Shown here: positions 52,901 through 63,412 of the stretch, one piece after another
Layout of the letters: each line of letters starts with the position of its first letter
Numbering within the stretch: position 1 is the first letter of the stretch
DNA from: Nitzschia sp. DOCU1
Taxonomy: Eukaryota; Bacillariophyta; Bacillariophyceae; Bacillariales; Bacillariaceae
DNA: 64,000 nucleotides
NCBI GenBank assembly: GCA_951394045.1
Contig: OX596000.1
Location: forward strand, 744,001-808,000
Direction of reading: 5' to 3'
Notes under the pieces: model-generated
The model's database searches: none
The model's input: only the letters and a program-made list of their open reading frames with translations
Told to the model about the DNA's origin: nothing
Made by a program: the position numbers and the translations under genes

Positions 52901-54938
52901 CCTGTACCTTCCCGTTTTCTACGACTGCAATCATGTCAGCATTCTTGATGGTAGACAAACGGTGGGCAATAACAACAACTGTAGCGTTCCCCTTAGCCAT
53001 GATGACATCCAAGGCTTCCTGCACAATGGCTTCACTCTCCGAGTCCAAGGCACTAAGCACGAAACGACTGTGAGCTAGTTTGCTTGCGAAAAACTCTTTC
53101 ACCACTTATTCACGTACCTTGTCGCTTCATCCAGTAAAATGATCTTGGGATCCGTGATGAGGGTTCGTGCAATGGCGATGCGTTGCTTTTGACCGCCAGA
53201 AAGCTGTGCTCCTTTATCTCCTACGTGGGTATCGTATCCAAGTTGCAAGGACGAAATGAAGTCGTGGGCATTGGCTCTACGAGCGGCATCTTCGACTTCC
53301 TTGTCCGTGGCATCCGGCTTGGCAATCCTGATGTTCTCCTTGATAGTTGTCGCAAAGAGTGCAGGCTCTTGACTGACTAAACCAATATGTTGGCGCAACC
53401 ACGATACATTCAATTGGCGAAGGTCAACTCCATCCAATGTCACTTTGCCAAAAGTAGGATCATAAAAGCGCTCGATGAGCTGAACAGTAGTAGACTTGCC
53501 ACTGCCTGAAGGACCTACAAGCGCCACAGTCTTTCCCGCCTTAATTTTCAGATTGAATCCGTCAAACACTTGAGCCTCAGTTCGAGTAGGGTAGCAGAAG
53601 GAGACGTTTTTGAACTCGATAGTTCCTTTGACCTTCTTGGGTTTCAAGCCCAAAGGCGAAGAGACATCGATCGCATACTTGGGGAGGCTCATATGCGAAG
53701 AACGGCGTTGAAGGGCTTCACTACGCTCAGTAATTTCCTTATCAATCTCCTCATCCCCTGTCTCTGACCTTCGACTCATCGCCAGCAAGGCTGGGTAGCA
53801 CGCAGCTCTGCTTCCAACGATAGCTTCCAGGGCAGTGCTGATTTGGGGAATGGTAGCACCTCCGAAGATGACACCCATAAGAGCCAAGAAAACGTCTTGA
53901 CCAGCAGGCTTGCAGGCCTCAACCCCAGTAATCGCACCCGAAGGATCACAACCCGTCTCCTTAACCGCATCGTAGAGAAGGAATGACCCGAACCCGACTA
54001 CAACGACGTATGCCAACATAAAACTGCTCATAAGAGACCCGTTTGCAATACCCAACCACAATAGTTGCGAGATTGCACCATCGTAGGCCTTTTGAGTGGC
54101 CTTTTCAAAGCGAGCAATCAATTCATCGCAGGCATTCAGAGCAAGAATAGTTCGAATATTAGCAGCAACTTGATAGACAATAGCACCAGCTTGTGAGTAG
54201 CTGGCGTTGTCACGGGACGACTTGGATTGATTCAACTTCAAAACCCATCCAGTTGAAAATGCCATCACCGGGACTGTAGACAAAACCGCTAAAGTGACCT
54301 TCCAACTGGCATAGAAGGCGATGCCGAAACCCGCGAAGACTGTGCAAGAAAATTGTATCCCAGATCCAAGCTTCTGCGTAACTCCCTTCTTGTACTTGGC
54401 TCCGTTCGTAGAAATGATAGTGGCGGTACCCGAAACGTCTTGCAAGTCAAAGTATGCCATATCCTGACGAACAACGGCTTCGAACCACTTGCGCTTTAAA
54501 TTCATGGTCATTTCGCTACCGGCGGTTTCGAAAAAGCCGGCTGAAGGGAAGCGTTCTTTCGTCAGAAAACCCAATTTCGTCATGCGCTGACACAATGCAG
54601 AAATCACCATACTCACATTTCAAAGTCTCACTGACCATGGAGACCACTCCAAGAATCATGAGAGCATAGATAATATCCAGTACCGGACCCAAACCTTCTT
54701 CTCCAATGGCAGAAATATCTCCCATGATCTTGGCAAAGAAGAAAATCGAAGCAGGCAACGCGAAACCAGCAATCATCGCAGAGATGGCCCCTAGAAAAAG
54801 GTAGAGCTTGGTCTTGGGGGTTTCGGCAAAGGAGAAAACTTCGCCAAAAGTGGCAAGAGGCGTGTCGAGCTCAACCTTCTCGTCGACCGCAGATTCGCCC
54901 TTGTCCTTGCTCACCGTCGTTTCCCCTTCGTCAGCCAT
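49995..54938 (-). CDS. ABCB (MDR/P-glycoprotein type) transporter with domain order TMD-NBD-NBD-TMD
   Basis: Twelve exons (54938-54617, 54540-53118, 53052-52548, 52462-52356, 52285-52069, 51992-51946, 51866-51431, 51349-51276, 51200-51163, 51092-50674, 50610-50316, 50236-49995) join in phase with introns of 63-85 nt, giving 1374 aa. TMD1 covers about 40-385. NBD1 has GPSGSGKST near 453, LSGGQKQR near 560 and IILLDEAT near 573. NBD2 follows directly: GPSGQGKST near 744, ISGGQKQR near 848 and VLLLDEAT near 868. A Lys-rich linker ([18 protein letters not shown]) leads to TMD2, about 1020-1355. The protein then stops after [20 protein letters not shown], where NBD2 normally begins. Usual MDR order is TMD-NBD-TMD-NBD. 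Both ATP sites look intact. Expected role: ATP-driven export of hydrophobic compounds. Confidence 0.88.
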
Positions 54939-55966
54939 TTTGTTTCAGCTTCCACCAATATGTTCAGAAGGTAGGCAATAAATACGTGCAGAGCAATGTG
55001 GGGGTAGGTCAAGGACGCAAAATTATGGGAGGTTATCAGAATCTTTTGCAATGATTATGTCGACGCGAAGGATGTGATGTTGGATAAATAAGAATAATGA
55101 TTGTGAACTGTGTGATGGACGACGTATGCGTCAGCTCGAGAAAAATAAGAAAGACGAAGAGAATGACGGGCCTCGCGGTGCACGTTTTCAATTCAGTCGG
55201 TTGGCGCTTCACCACGGATTTTCCCCAATCCATTTTGAAGAAAGACCATGCCCTCTATTAGAGAAAACACGTTTATTTAGATAATTGAAAAAAATCATAT
55301 ATGCCCATTTTCGAAATAATGAGTGCCGGTCTGACCTGGTGTCACCGAAAATTCTGTTTTTGGATTGGCGCTTGCTCCGCCCCCGCTCGCGATTTTTCAT
55401 GCCGACTTGTTCGTCGGTGTTCCACACGTCACTCTCTTGCTTTCAAACCCGACGGATATTGGGGGGCGCAAGAAGACGAATGGCGCTTACGGCGACTAAT
55501 TTGACTGCAATTCCGTTCATAGAATTCTCCATCATCTTTTTCAGGGTACGTAGGCAGAAAGAAACGCCATCCACGTATGTGAATTGATCCGAATTGATCT
55601 TGGACTACCAGTCGTTACGATGCAGTCGTTGTTCGTTGTATGTTGTGTTGCTCGTCGGAGGATCTTCAGCCTAATAACTGTCAATCCATCAATGTGGTCG
55701 CTTTTGCAAGGCAGGGTGAAACTGCGTAGTCCTAATTTGATGCATCCGCTTTGGCAGAATGTCGTCAAACAAATAACGGAGTGCAAATGAAAATCCTATT
55801 CCTTGCTTGGGGAGTTTTCTAATGAAGATTTATCATGATGCTACAAGACTACGAGATGAATACTGAAACGGATCTGCTATGTATTGGAAATTCTTCTTTG
55901 CTATGGGCAACGCCTCAGGACCATAATTTCTTGCCTGCAGTTTCTGGTTGTTCTTGTCGGCCTTGT
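54939..55966. other. Intergenic region, nothing firm
   Basis: About 1 kb upstream of the ABC gene and downstream of the LITAF-like gene (both minus). A plus-strand frame at 55285-55587 has no family pattern and mixed composition. No RNA gene or repeat was identified. Confidence 0.35.
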
Positions 55967-56416
55967 CTACTGAAATGCCTTGACTCTACCGACCTTTTTA
56001 CCACAACTTGGGCAATAATGGTTGGTTTGTTTCAGTGGACGAACCAACAATGGAACCCAGCACAGTGGCCAAAAGATAAAGACTCCTGCGCCGACGCAGA
56101 GCCATGTCGGGCCCGTGGGCTTGGTCCGCGTGGTGGTCGTCACGTGTTCTTTGGCGCAACTCGGGCAGTAGGAAAGAATAACAGGTTCGCGACTGTCAAT
56201 CTGAACATACTTTGGATTTTCAATCATTGCTGTGCCGGGTTGATGAATCACTGTTGGTGCTCCTGTGCTCGACCATTCATGTTGGTATTGCTGGGACGAG
56301 GAAAACGGCGCATTTTCATCAACAACCGTTGCGTTCACTGATATTTCCTCCTCGGCTGCATAGTGTTGTTGAGTAGAAGAGTTGGGATCGTAGGGATGTG
56401 TTTTGATAGAAGACAT
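55967..56416 (-). CDS. LITAF-like membrane zinc-binding protein
   Basis: Single exon, 149 aa. The first 75 residues are polar and disordered. The LITAF-like domain has the N-terminal half-site ILSYCPSCAKEHVTTTTR, a Trp-rich hydrophobic segment (TWLCVGAGVFIFWPLCWVPL) that dips into the membrane, and the C-terminal half-site NHYCPSCGKKVGRVK. The two C-x-x-C pairs would bind one zinc. Family members are monotopic proteins on the cytosolic face of endosomes, lysosomes or the plasma membrane. Confidence 0.88.
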   Translation of the reverse strand: MSSIKTHPYDPNSSTQQHYAAEEEISVNATVVDENAPFSSSQQYQHEWSSTGAPTVIHQPGTAMIENPKYVQIDSREPVILSYCPSCAKEHVTTTTRTKPTGPTWLCVGAGVFIFWPLCWVPLLVRPLKQTNHYCPSCGKKVGRVKAFQ

Positions 56417-56786
56417 GGTAGATTTCGTGGTTGTTTGGTTTGGTGCTTTTCGATTTTGTGAGATCGATAATGTGCTTCGGCACTATTTCTTGACCATGTT
56501 TTCTTGGTTCGATTCGCCACGAGTCAAATTCGGGATTGGATCGTATCGCGATCTGAGTCGTACGAAGTGGTCAAACGAGTCACATAGTTCGTGCCATTCC
56601 ATCGGAGAACATCTCGTAGAGAGACGTCGTAGAGCCCTACTGGTACGTGCGGGCATGCTGTGGCCCCGACTCTCATTTCTGCCGCCGCCGACGAGGGCGT
56701 AAAGTCCCACCACCACACCACAACAAGCAGATTGCCTCTCTGCCTAAGTTATCTATTACTGCTATTAAGAGTACAAGGGTCGATGT
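56417..56786. other. Divergent intergenic region, nothing recognised
   Basis: 370 bp between the LITAF-like and pseudouridine synthase genes, which start in opposite directions. A GGTTCGATTC string at 56508-56517 looks like a T loop, but no tRNA stems can be drawn around it. Confidence 0.35.
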
Positions 56787-58154
56787 ATGAGAAGAGCTTC
56801 ATCCGGGATTGGGAGAGTTTACATCGCTTCCTTTCGTTGTGGGTGGTTGGGTGAAACGGCCACGGGGTCAGGCAGGTCCATCCAAAGTTGGCGACTTTGG
56901 AACAACAAAACCACTACAACAAGGCTGTATCAATCGCTCATGTCCCGTGGCGGGGCGTCTTTACCGGTCGACGTCGCATTACTTCCTAACGAGTTGAAAG
57001 TAAATTTCCTTGAGAATGGTCTGATCGAAGTGGGTCTTGTTGAGGACACTGCTGTAAGCCAAGGACTTGCAGCGGCGCCTCCTGATGATGTTGCTGCCAA
57101 GAAACAAAAGATTTGCGCCATCCAGGCATCGGACGAGGCGACATCAAGCTCTGCTAAAAAGTCAGATCAGCAAGAAATCCCCGAATCTGTCCTTCAATAT
57201 GAACGTCAACTGCGAAAGGTCCAAGCCAGTCACCGGTCAGTGGCCGAATTGTCGCTTGACAAACACTTGAAAATTATCTATGAAGATTCCGACTTGATTG
57301 TGGCAGATAAGCCATCGGGCGTTTTGTGTGTGCCGGGATTGTACAACAAACCCAATCTACTCCAGTTGGTATGTCAAAAGATTGCCAAGGATCAAAATAT
57401 AAAAGATTTCGTTCAGGCACAGGCCAAGAGCGAAATGATTGTTCACCGATTAGACATGGATACAAGTGGCGTCGTTGTCTTTAGTAAGACCACAGCGGCC
57501 ATGAGGGGATTACAAGCTACCTTTCGCGACCGAACAGTGCTGGTCAAAGAATATCATGCGTTATTGTGTGGCCATTTGCCCGACGAATGTAATGGTGGTG
57601 ATATTCACCTGCCATTGCAACGAGATCATCGCCATCCTCCCTTTATGAGAATTGCTACACCACGATCGGAGGCGCAGGCCCACCAAGCCGTCGAAGATCT
57701 GCAAACTCATGGTTTTCGAAAGCTGGTCAAGAAGAAGCCGAAGCCTAGCCATACCGAGTTTCGGGTAGTGCAGCGAGAGTACCTCGAATTTTCGGAAGCC
57801 TGCAGCGAAACCGATCCGACTACAACAAAGGACTCCACACGAATCCCTGTGACACGAGTCGCCTTGACTCCGCATACTGGCCGGACACACCAACTGAGAG
57901 TCCACTGCGCTGCACTAGGATATCCAATTGTGGGCGATCCAGCGTACGGGGTGTTTGGCGAAGCTCAAGAGAGAGGCGGCTTAGATGAGAGCAACAGCAC
58001 GTCGTTGCCAGGTGCTTCCATGGCTATACAGCAAAATTTGAATGCGCTCCGCCCAGTTGACACGAACCCAATGTGTTTACATGCTGCCAAACTTGGTTTG
58101 AAACATCCTATAACGGGGAAGGACATGTTGTGGACCGCAGTCACGCCCTTTTAG
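56787..58154 (+). CDS. RluA-type RNA pseudouridine synthase
   Basis: Single exon, 455 aa. The first 60 residues are Arg/Ser/Trp-rich (MRRASSGIGRVYIASFR), suiting a mitochondrial or plastid leader. The catalytic domain starts near 165 with LKIIYEDSDLIVADKPSGVL. Motif II is MIVHRLDMDTSGVVVFSK with catalytic Asp223. Later come VLVKEYHALLCGHL, the RVALTPHTGRTHQLRVH motif and LGYPIVGDPAYG. The enzyme isomerises specific uridines to pseudouridine in rRNA or tRNA. An insertion of about 40 residues (FRKLVKKKPKPSHTE to TTTKDSTR) lengthens the middle. ATG 56940 is an alternative start. Confidence 0.9.
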   Translation: MRRASSGIGRVYIASFRCGWLGETATGSGRSIQSWRLWNNKTTTTRLYQSLMSRGGASLPVDVALLPNELKVNFLENGLIEVGLVEDTAVSQGLAAAPPDDVAAKKQKICAIQASDEATSSSAKKSDQQEIPESVLQYERQLRKVQASHRSVAELSLDKHLKIIYEDSDLIVADKPSGVLCVPGLYNKPNLLQLVCQKIAKDQNIKDFVQAQAKSEMIVHRLDMDTSGVVVFSKTTAAMRGLQATFRDRTVLVKEYHALLCGHLPDECNGGDIHLPLQRDHRHPPFMRIATPRSEAQAHQAVEDLQTHGFRKLVKKKPKPSHTEFRVVQREYLEFSEACSETDPTTTKDSTRIPVTRVALTPHTGRTHQLRVHCAALGYPIVGDPAYGVFGEAQERGGLDESNSTSLPGASMAIQQNLNALRPVDTNPMCLHAAKLGLKHPITGKDMLWTAVTPF

Positions 58155-58292
58155 CAAAAAGAAAGAACGATGTCTGAAGACGAGTTCTCAAACCAAGCAA
58201 GAAGGGATCATATTCAGGAGGACGACATGGCGATAGCTAGTAAATCAGCAAAACTGTCATACAACAGAATCAACCTTTTCACTCGCTTTGTG

Positions 58293-59954
58293 TTAGGTGT
58301 TCCCACTAGCAAAAGATGTGGGGACACCCAGCTGATCAAGGGCGTCGTTGCAGTTACCCATGTAAATGGCATCGAACTCCTTCTCCCCGAGGCTAAAACG
58401 ATGTGGAATACTAGCCCAGTTCACCACACACTTTCCCCCGTCAAGGGATCGAGCAAGAAGAAAGGTCATGCCGTGTTGAAAGGCGAAAATTAGGCGCTTC
58501 AATAGATAGTTGCCTTGACTGTTGCTAGGCAAGTAGGCAACCTTGATGGTCCCCTTGAAAGGATCGCCGGGACGATCGTGATACGCTTTCTGCTCCCCAT
58601 CGGGAATGACGTATTCGATTTGTATCACACGCTTATCCAGGTAAGCTCCATTCAGAGCCTCGGTGCGGGCTATAATCGGACGGCTAATGGTCATTGTCCC
58701 GGACGGACTAGCCCCTGTATGCCGAGTCCGAATATCCTGTCGGCACTGAGGGCACCTTCGAGACTGCTCCAAAGCATCGTCGAGACAGTCCAGGTGAAAT
58801 AGATGGTTGCACTGTCGTAAAGTCACAATTAATCCATTGGAAAGCGAGTCGAGACAGATACAACAGATGTCGTCCTCCGTCAACCAGCTGCTATCATTCA
58901 TCAAGGAGAAATCCGATTCTTCGTCAGGGTCTATGTTATCCGGCGCCTCGTAGGTCACAACTTGTTCTTGATCTCCAGGGGTTGATGGGGGAGGGGCATT
59001 CGGGACTTGCTCCAACAGCTGAATTACTAGTTGCCGCCGCTCCTCCTCCCGGCGATCTCTGTCGGCACGTAATGCCGCTGCGTAGTCATCCTCCTCCTTT
59101 TGTAAAGCTATGGCGAGTAACGTGTCCTCATCGACCTCTTCTGTAACAGTTGAGGATGATATGCTAGCACCCCCAGCCCAGCGAGCGGCAGCCGCTCCTC
59201 CAAAGTTCGTTGTAGGAGGACGCCTCGCGGCAGTCATGTCCCACGGAATTTCGTCCCCTTTATAATCTGATTGCTTGTCAGCATTCTTCAACTCACTTTT
59301 GGTGAATGATTTACTAGTGATGGCTTGACGCGGTAGAGCGTGCTCCTTGCGGCTGGGTAAATGCCGAGGACCACTATCTAGAGAAAGATGCATAGGCGGT
59401 GCTGGGGGGTGATGTATCGGAGGAGCTCCGTGTTCCAGAGTCCTCAAGGGCTCCTCGTCGCATTCCCCTTCAATCCCTTCGTCGTCATCCTGCTCCTCTA
59501 GCTGCTCCAGGGCTTCCAGAATGGAGAAACACTCCTTCTTACGCGATCCCTCAACGTTCTGGCGTGGATTCGAAGAACCTCGGTTGCGCGAAAAATGACT
59601 TGCGTTTCTCCCCAAAGGGGGATATTGAGACAGAAGCGCCATTGACGAATGAGTCTCTGGCATGGAGGAATGACTCCGTGAACAAGGTGGTGCTCCACCC
59701 TGTTGATAGTACATTCCAGAACCAGCAGCAGAGGCTTGTCCAGATGTCATCACACCCCTGCTTCTCAAAACGGGGTTCATAGTGTGGGAAGAAGAATCAT
59801 AATTATCCAACACATTATTGGCCAAGACTTGAGACGGATATAGCGCCCCCCTTCCTAAGTCCGAAGCAGGCATCGACTGTCGAAATTGCTGACCATCATG
59901 TTGCGCTTGGCGTTTCCGGGGATCTTCTTGGCTGGAATATGTTTCCCTCCTCAT
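58293..59954 (-). CDS. RING - Deltex C-terminal (DTC) E3 ubiquitin ligase
   Basis: Single exon, 553 aa from ATG 59954. The frame is open further up to an AG at about 60048, so an upstream exon is possible. Residues 1-300 are low-complexity, with an acidic run near 150-165 and a charged helix EEERRQLVIQLLEQ. The RING-H2 finger lies at about 362-405 (ICCICLDSLSNGLIVTLRQC, HLFHLDCLDDAL, CPQCRQ). The DTC domain runs to the end: MTISRPIIAR, IQIEYVIPDGEQ, GDPFKGTIKVAYLPSN, GMTFLLARSLDGGKCVVNW and SIPHRFSLGE. In animals RING-DTC proteins ubiquitinate targets and can couple ubiquitin to ADP-ribose. No WWE domain is visible. Confidence 0.88.
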   Translation of the reverse strand: MRRETYSSQEDPRKRQAQHDGQQFRQSMPASDLGRGALYPSQVLANNVLDNYDSSSHTMNPVLRSRGVMTSGQASAAGSGMYYQQGGAPPCSRSHSSMPETHSSMALLSQYPPLGRNASHFSRNRGSSNPRQNVEGSRKKECFSILEALEQLEEQDDDEGIEGECDEEPLRTLEHGAPPIHHPPAPPMHLSLDSGPRHLPSRKEHALPRQAITSKSFTKSELKNADKQSDYKGDEIPWDMTAARRPPTTNFGGAAAARWAGGASISSSTVTEEVDEDTLLAIALQKEEDDYAAALRADRDRREEERRQLVIQLLEQVPNAPPPSTPGDQEQVVTYEAPDNIDPDEESDFSLMNDSSWLTEDDICCICLDSLSNGLIVTLRQCNHLFHLDCLDDALEQSRRCPQCRQDIRTRHTGASPSGTMTISRPIIARTEALNGAYLDKRVIQIEYVIPDGEQKAYHDRPGDPFKGTIKVAYLPSNSQGNYLLKRLIFAFQHGMTFLLARSLDGGKCVVNWASIPHRFSLGEKEFDAIYMGNCNDALDQLGVPTSFASGNT

Positions 59955-60625
59955 CGAATTGTCGGAGGGGGGAACTTGAGAAGAATGACACCAATTTCTA
60001 CAACTGGTATTCGCCACAGCATCGGGGGCTCGATAGAAGAGGTGGGCTGCAATAATATGTGTTTCTCTTGGACCAGTGAGGTATATGATCCCGGCCTTTT
60101 CTTTGCTTTTCGCTCTGCAGCTGGGAGAAAACTGTTGCTTCCAGATCTGGCCCGAGCTAAGGGACGAAGAGGACGGAGCAGGGTGGTGCCACTATTACCG
60201 GCGTGAACCGGGGGAGGGGAGGATAGTTCGCGCTATCGTCGGAGAAACTGTTCGGGAACTGTGATTCGATAGCGACGCTCCGACCAGGGAGTTCGTGAAG
60301 GGCATAGTTAAAAATCTAACATATAATTTCTCCGAGATGAATGGACAATAGCCCTACTTACCGGTAGTCGGGGTCGGGACAGCCTTTGCGCGAGGAGCAA
60401 GTATACAATTGACTCATTCGATCTTTTCTAAGTTGGAGGGCGTCTGGCCGACGCCAGGCTCAGGCTGTTCCCTCTTTTGTGTGCACATGCGGGATTTCAT
60501 GCCGACAAGACGACTTGCTTGACAAGATATCTGTTGTCGACCACCCTGACGGATACCTGGAGCGGTGCTGTTTACTTGTCACAATCATCGCAAAGAAGCA
60601 ACCGTCCACGCCTTACAAGTTCAAA
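59955..60625. other. Divergent intergenic region
   Basis: Holds the promoters of the RING-DTC and plastid-type genes and possibly a first exon of the former (acceptor-like TTATTGCAG on the minus strand ending near 60048). The plus-strand frame upstream of 60626 is open to 60479 without domain features. No RNA gene was recognised. Confidence 0.35.
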
Positions 60626-61357
60626 ATGACCGCGACATCGAAAAATAACTACGGTCTTGTGGTCTCGGCCTTGATTCTGAGTGAGATTTTCTTGCTCAAC
60701 CCAGGAGGTATTATTGCCGTCGATGCCTTTGCCTCCCTGCCCGGCCTCTGCGTTACGAATCATGGGCGTGCAGGATCGATTTCGCTGCGCATGGCTCCAA
60801 TCTACAACCCCATGTCTGGTCGCTGGGAACCGAGCGCTCCCGAGGAAGATGCATCGGCTGGATATTCCCCGATCGGCTCGCTAATACGCCAAGGCCCAGT
60901 CCCTTTTATTCAAAGGCTCAAAGATCCTGAGATGTACAACCAAGCGGTGCTGAAAATGATGGCAGCATCTAACATGTCTCGAGACGAGGCACAAGGAAAT
61001 ATGGATGCCTACCTTCAAAATCCAAACGACTGGGCATTGCAGAAAATGGAGGAAAAGAATGGTGCTCCGGTTTTTGACTATGAAAATGCGAATATGGAAA
61101 CCGACAGTTTGATTTTGACAGGTACCTGGGCGGGAGTACTCTTGGCTTTGGTTGTACGTGTATTGTATGTTAGTGCTTTTGGATGCGATGATTTTTGCCG
61201 CCAATACCATTGGTAGCTTGTGTCTTCCGCTGAAAGCACGGCGGCGGCAAAAAGTAGACGAACAGTAGATGTTCCTGGTCAAGGTCAGAATTTCGAAATT
61301 CTTGGGTGGGGCAGAACGCATAAGTCCCAACCTCGGCTTGTACTCGTGGCTTTATAG
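60626..61357 (+). CDS. Plastid-targeted small membrane protein, unknown function
   Basis: From ATG 60626 a signal-peptide-like helix (YGLVVSALILSEIFLLNPGG) ends at AVDAFASLP, close to the ASAFAP motif used for diatom plastid import. A short transit-like stretch follows to RMAPIYNP. The mature part has PEMYNQAVLKMMAASNMSR and NPNDWALQKMEEKNG, then a C-terminal membrane segment (LILTGTWAGVLLALV). Two ends are possible. With a 63-nt intron (61154-61216, GTACGT to GGTAG) exon 2 gives LVSSAEST...VDVPGQGQNFEILGW and stops at 61357 (222 aa). Unspliced it ends at 61216. I prefer the spliced form because it completes the membrane helix. The family was not recognised. Confidence 0.6.
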
Positions 61358-62017
61358 AACCATGAGATTCTTGTGTCGTTGCTCGTGGAAATAAATAGCG
61401 TAGTATCATCTTATACTACGACCAGTAGGAATACTTCACAGTAGTACAATTTGGTTCTCTTCTTCTTTGCAGGAGCAGCAGGAATGCAACGAGCATGTTG
61501 GAAGCTCGGTTGTATCATGGCTACGGTAGGAGAGCTCAAGTCTTGAATGTTGGAACCGGTTGCTGTAACCTATGATCACCGCAGACTGAACATTGAACTA
61601 CGCATGGAATACTCTCGTCTTATGACATGGAATATAGCTTCTCAAGGAGTTTACAATTGACTTCACAATAAAGATACCGACAATTCCACAACTAGCAATC
61701 TTGTTCCTTGTAAAGCCTATCATACAGTATCTCCATTGTCGCATTGACGTCACTCATGATCTATGACGCACGTTCGAGTCGTCCGAATCAATTGGTGAGT
61801 GACGCGTGGAAGTAGCTCTTCTGCAGATGTTCGCGCGCGCTCTCGGCCTTCCCTACTCTCGGCGGCAAAATTTTCGACGCCCTTCTCTTTTTGTCTCTGC
61901 ACTCTGTCGACGATGAAGTTTGCATGCGTTGCCGTTAATTTGAGACTTCCTCATAGCTCGGATCCTACCAGGTAATCTTTTCGGCTTTCATGCTATTACC
62001 ATCCCGTTTCGGATTCG
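61358..62017. other. Intergenic region upstream of the EamA gene, with a possible 5' exon
   Basis: ATG 61912 opens MKFACVAVNLRLPHSSDPT and can be spliced (61972-62028, 57 nt, GT-AG) in frame to the EamA gene. A CRE palindrome lies at 61745-61752. Otherwise nothing was recognised. Confidence 0.4.
61745..61752. promoter_or_regulatory. CRE-type palindrome TGACGTCA
   Basis: A perfect bZIP/aureochrome-type palindrome in the upstream region of the EamA transporter gene, 160-270 bp before its possible starts. Role is inferred from position only. Confidence 0.35.
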
Positions 62018-63343
62018 ATGAAATATAGGATTTTTTCGCCATTTGTCTTCTTCTCGTCGTCGGTAAATTACCGAGGGGATTTGTCCACTGCGTGCCGGAA
62101 ATTCAACTTGGTGGGTCGACAATCCTCACATACAATGCGGCGGGTTCGGCTCCGATCAGCTCCCATTGTTCCCGATCATGAGATTTCGCTTGAGCTGGGT
62201 GGGATTTCCAATGAGACCAGCCCTCTGCACAACACAGCCGTCGGGAACACAAGCGACGCCTTTTTCGCTCAACGCCATCCCACTTCGCCAAGGGGGAACA
62301 AGAACGAGCCTGCGGTGGCAATACTCCTGCTGAATGCAGTAGCAATTTTATGGGGTACTCAGGTAGGGTTGTTGTTTTCGTGCGTGTCGGTAGGGGATGA
62401 CTAGGCAAATATACGGCGAACTCACACTCGTTTGAATTTATCAACGCAGCACGCCGTCATCAAAATGGTGGTCGATGATTCGTCGGCTGCTCCTTTTACG
62501 TTGCTACGATTTGCACTTGCTGCTCTGATTGCACTTCCGTATACTCCTGGAATTTTCTCACAGAAGGAGACTAGTAGTGAAATTAGTAAGGAAGATCAGA
62601 TCAAAACCGCTTGGAGATGGGGTGCGGAAATGGGAGCCTGGATGTTTTTGGGATTTGCCTTTCAAGCGATTGGCCTCGAGACGACAACTGCGCAAAGATC
62701 AGGGTTTCTGCTGTACCTCAATGTCAAGTTTGTCCCCCTAATTTCTCGGGTTTTGCTTGGTAGGCCCATCTCCAGTCCGACTTGGATATCAGCATTTGGT
62801 GCGTTTTGTGGAACGGCTCTTCTTGCAACCGATGGTCAATCGATAGGCTTCAACCAGGGCGACCTTTGGAGTATTGCTGCTGCCGCTGCGTCTGCCATGT
62901 ACATTATCCGGTTGGAAAAGGCAACGGCATGTGTTCAGGATGCTGCTAGTTTGAATTCAGCCTGTTTGTGGGTTGTAGCTACGCTGGCTGCAGTTTGGAC
63001 ATTTTCAGGCGGATTTCAAGGCGAAGTGAGTGCATCTGCAACTTTGGAGCAGCTATCCTCTATTTTGACATCGCACCCGCTACAACTGCTCTATCTCGGT
63101 GGCGTAACAACGACTTTGGCGAATTATATTCAATCGAAAGGACAACAATACGTGTCTCCGGAACGTGCGAGTATTTTCTACAGTTTGGATCCGGTGTATG
63201 GAGCATTCTTCTCGTGGTTCCTCCTTGGTGAAAATATAGGTGGTATTCAGTCGTTGGTTGGCGCTACGCTGATAACAGTTGCTGCAGCTACGAACGCGTT
63301 TCTAGACTTTGGGAAAAGTACCGAAGGCCCAACGACTAGATGA
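62018..63343 (+). CDS. EamA/DMT-family drug/metabolite transporter
   Basis: Exons 62018-62362 and 62450-63343 join in phase 0 over an 87-nt intron, giving 412 aa. A hydrophilic N-terminal region of about 100 residues may include targeting information. The first EamA repeat starts AVAILLLNAVAILWGTQHAV and has PFTLLRFALAALIALPYTPG. The second runs from GDLWSIAAAAASAMYIIRLE to ERASIFYSLDPVYGAFFSWF and GATLITVAAA. About ten membrane segments are visible. DMT members move nucleotide sugars, triose phosphates, amines or drugs; the substrate cannot be assigned. An alternative first exon at 61912-61971 joins at 62029. Confidence 0.85.
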
Positions 63344-63412
63344 TACGGAATTGGAAGATATTTTGATGTATCTATCATTCTCCATGTGTAGACAATAACG
63401 CCACCCCGCCAT

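Noticed and set aside
49995..54938. Two adjacent half-transporter genes instead of one permuted ABCB
   Set aside because: There is no stop, start or promoter gap between NBD1 and NBD2 or between NBD2 and TMD2, and every short intron keeps phase.
55285..55587. 100-codon plus-strand frame as a gene
   Set aside because: No domain, mixed composition, no conserved pattern; it probably lies in the flank of the ABC gene.
56483..56560. Possible tRNA around GGTTCGATTC
   Set aside because: The flanking bases do not pair as a T stem, and no acceptor or anticodon stem can be drawn.
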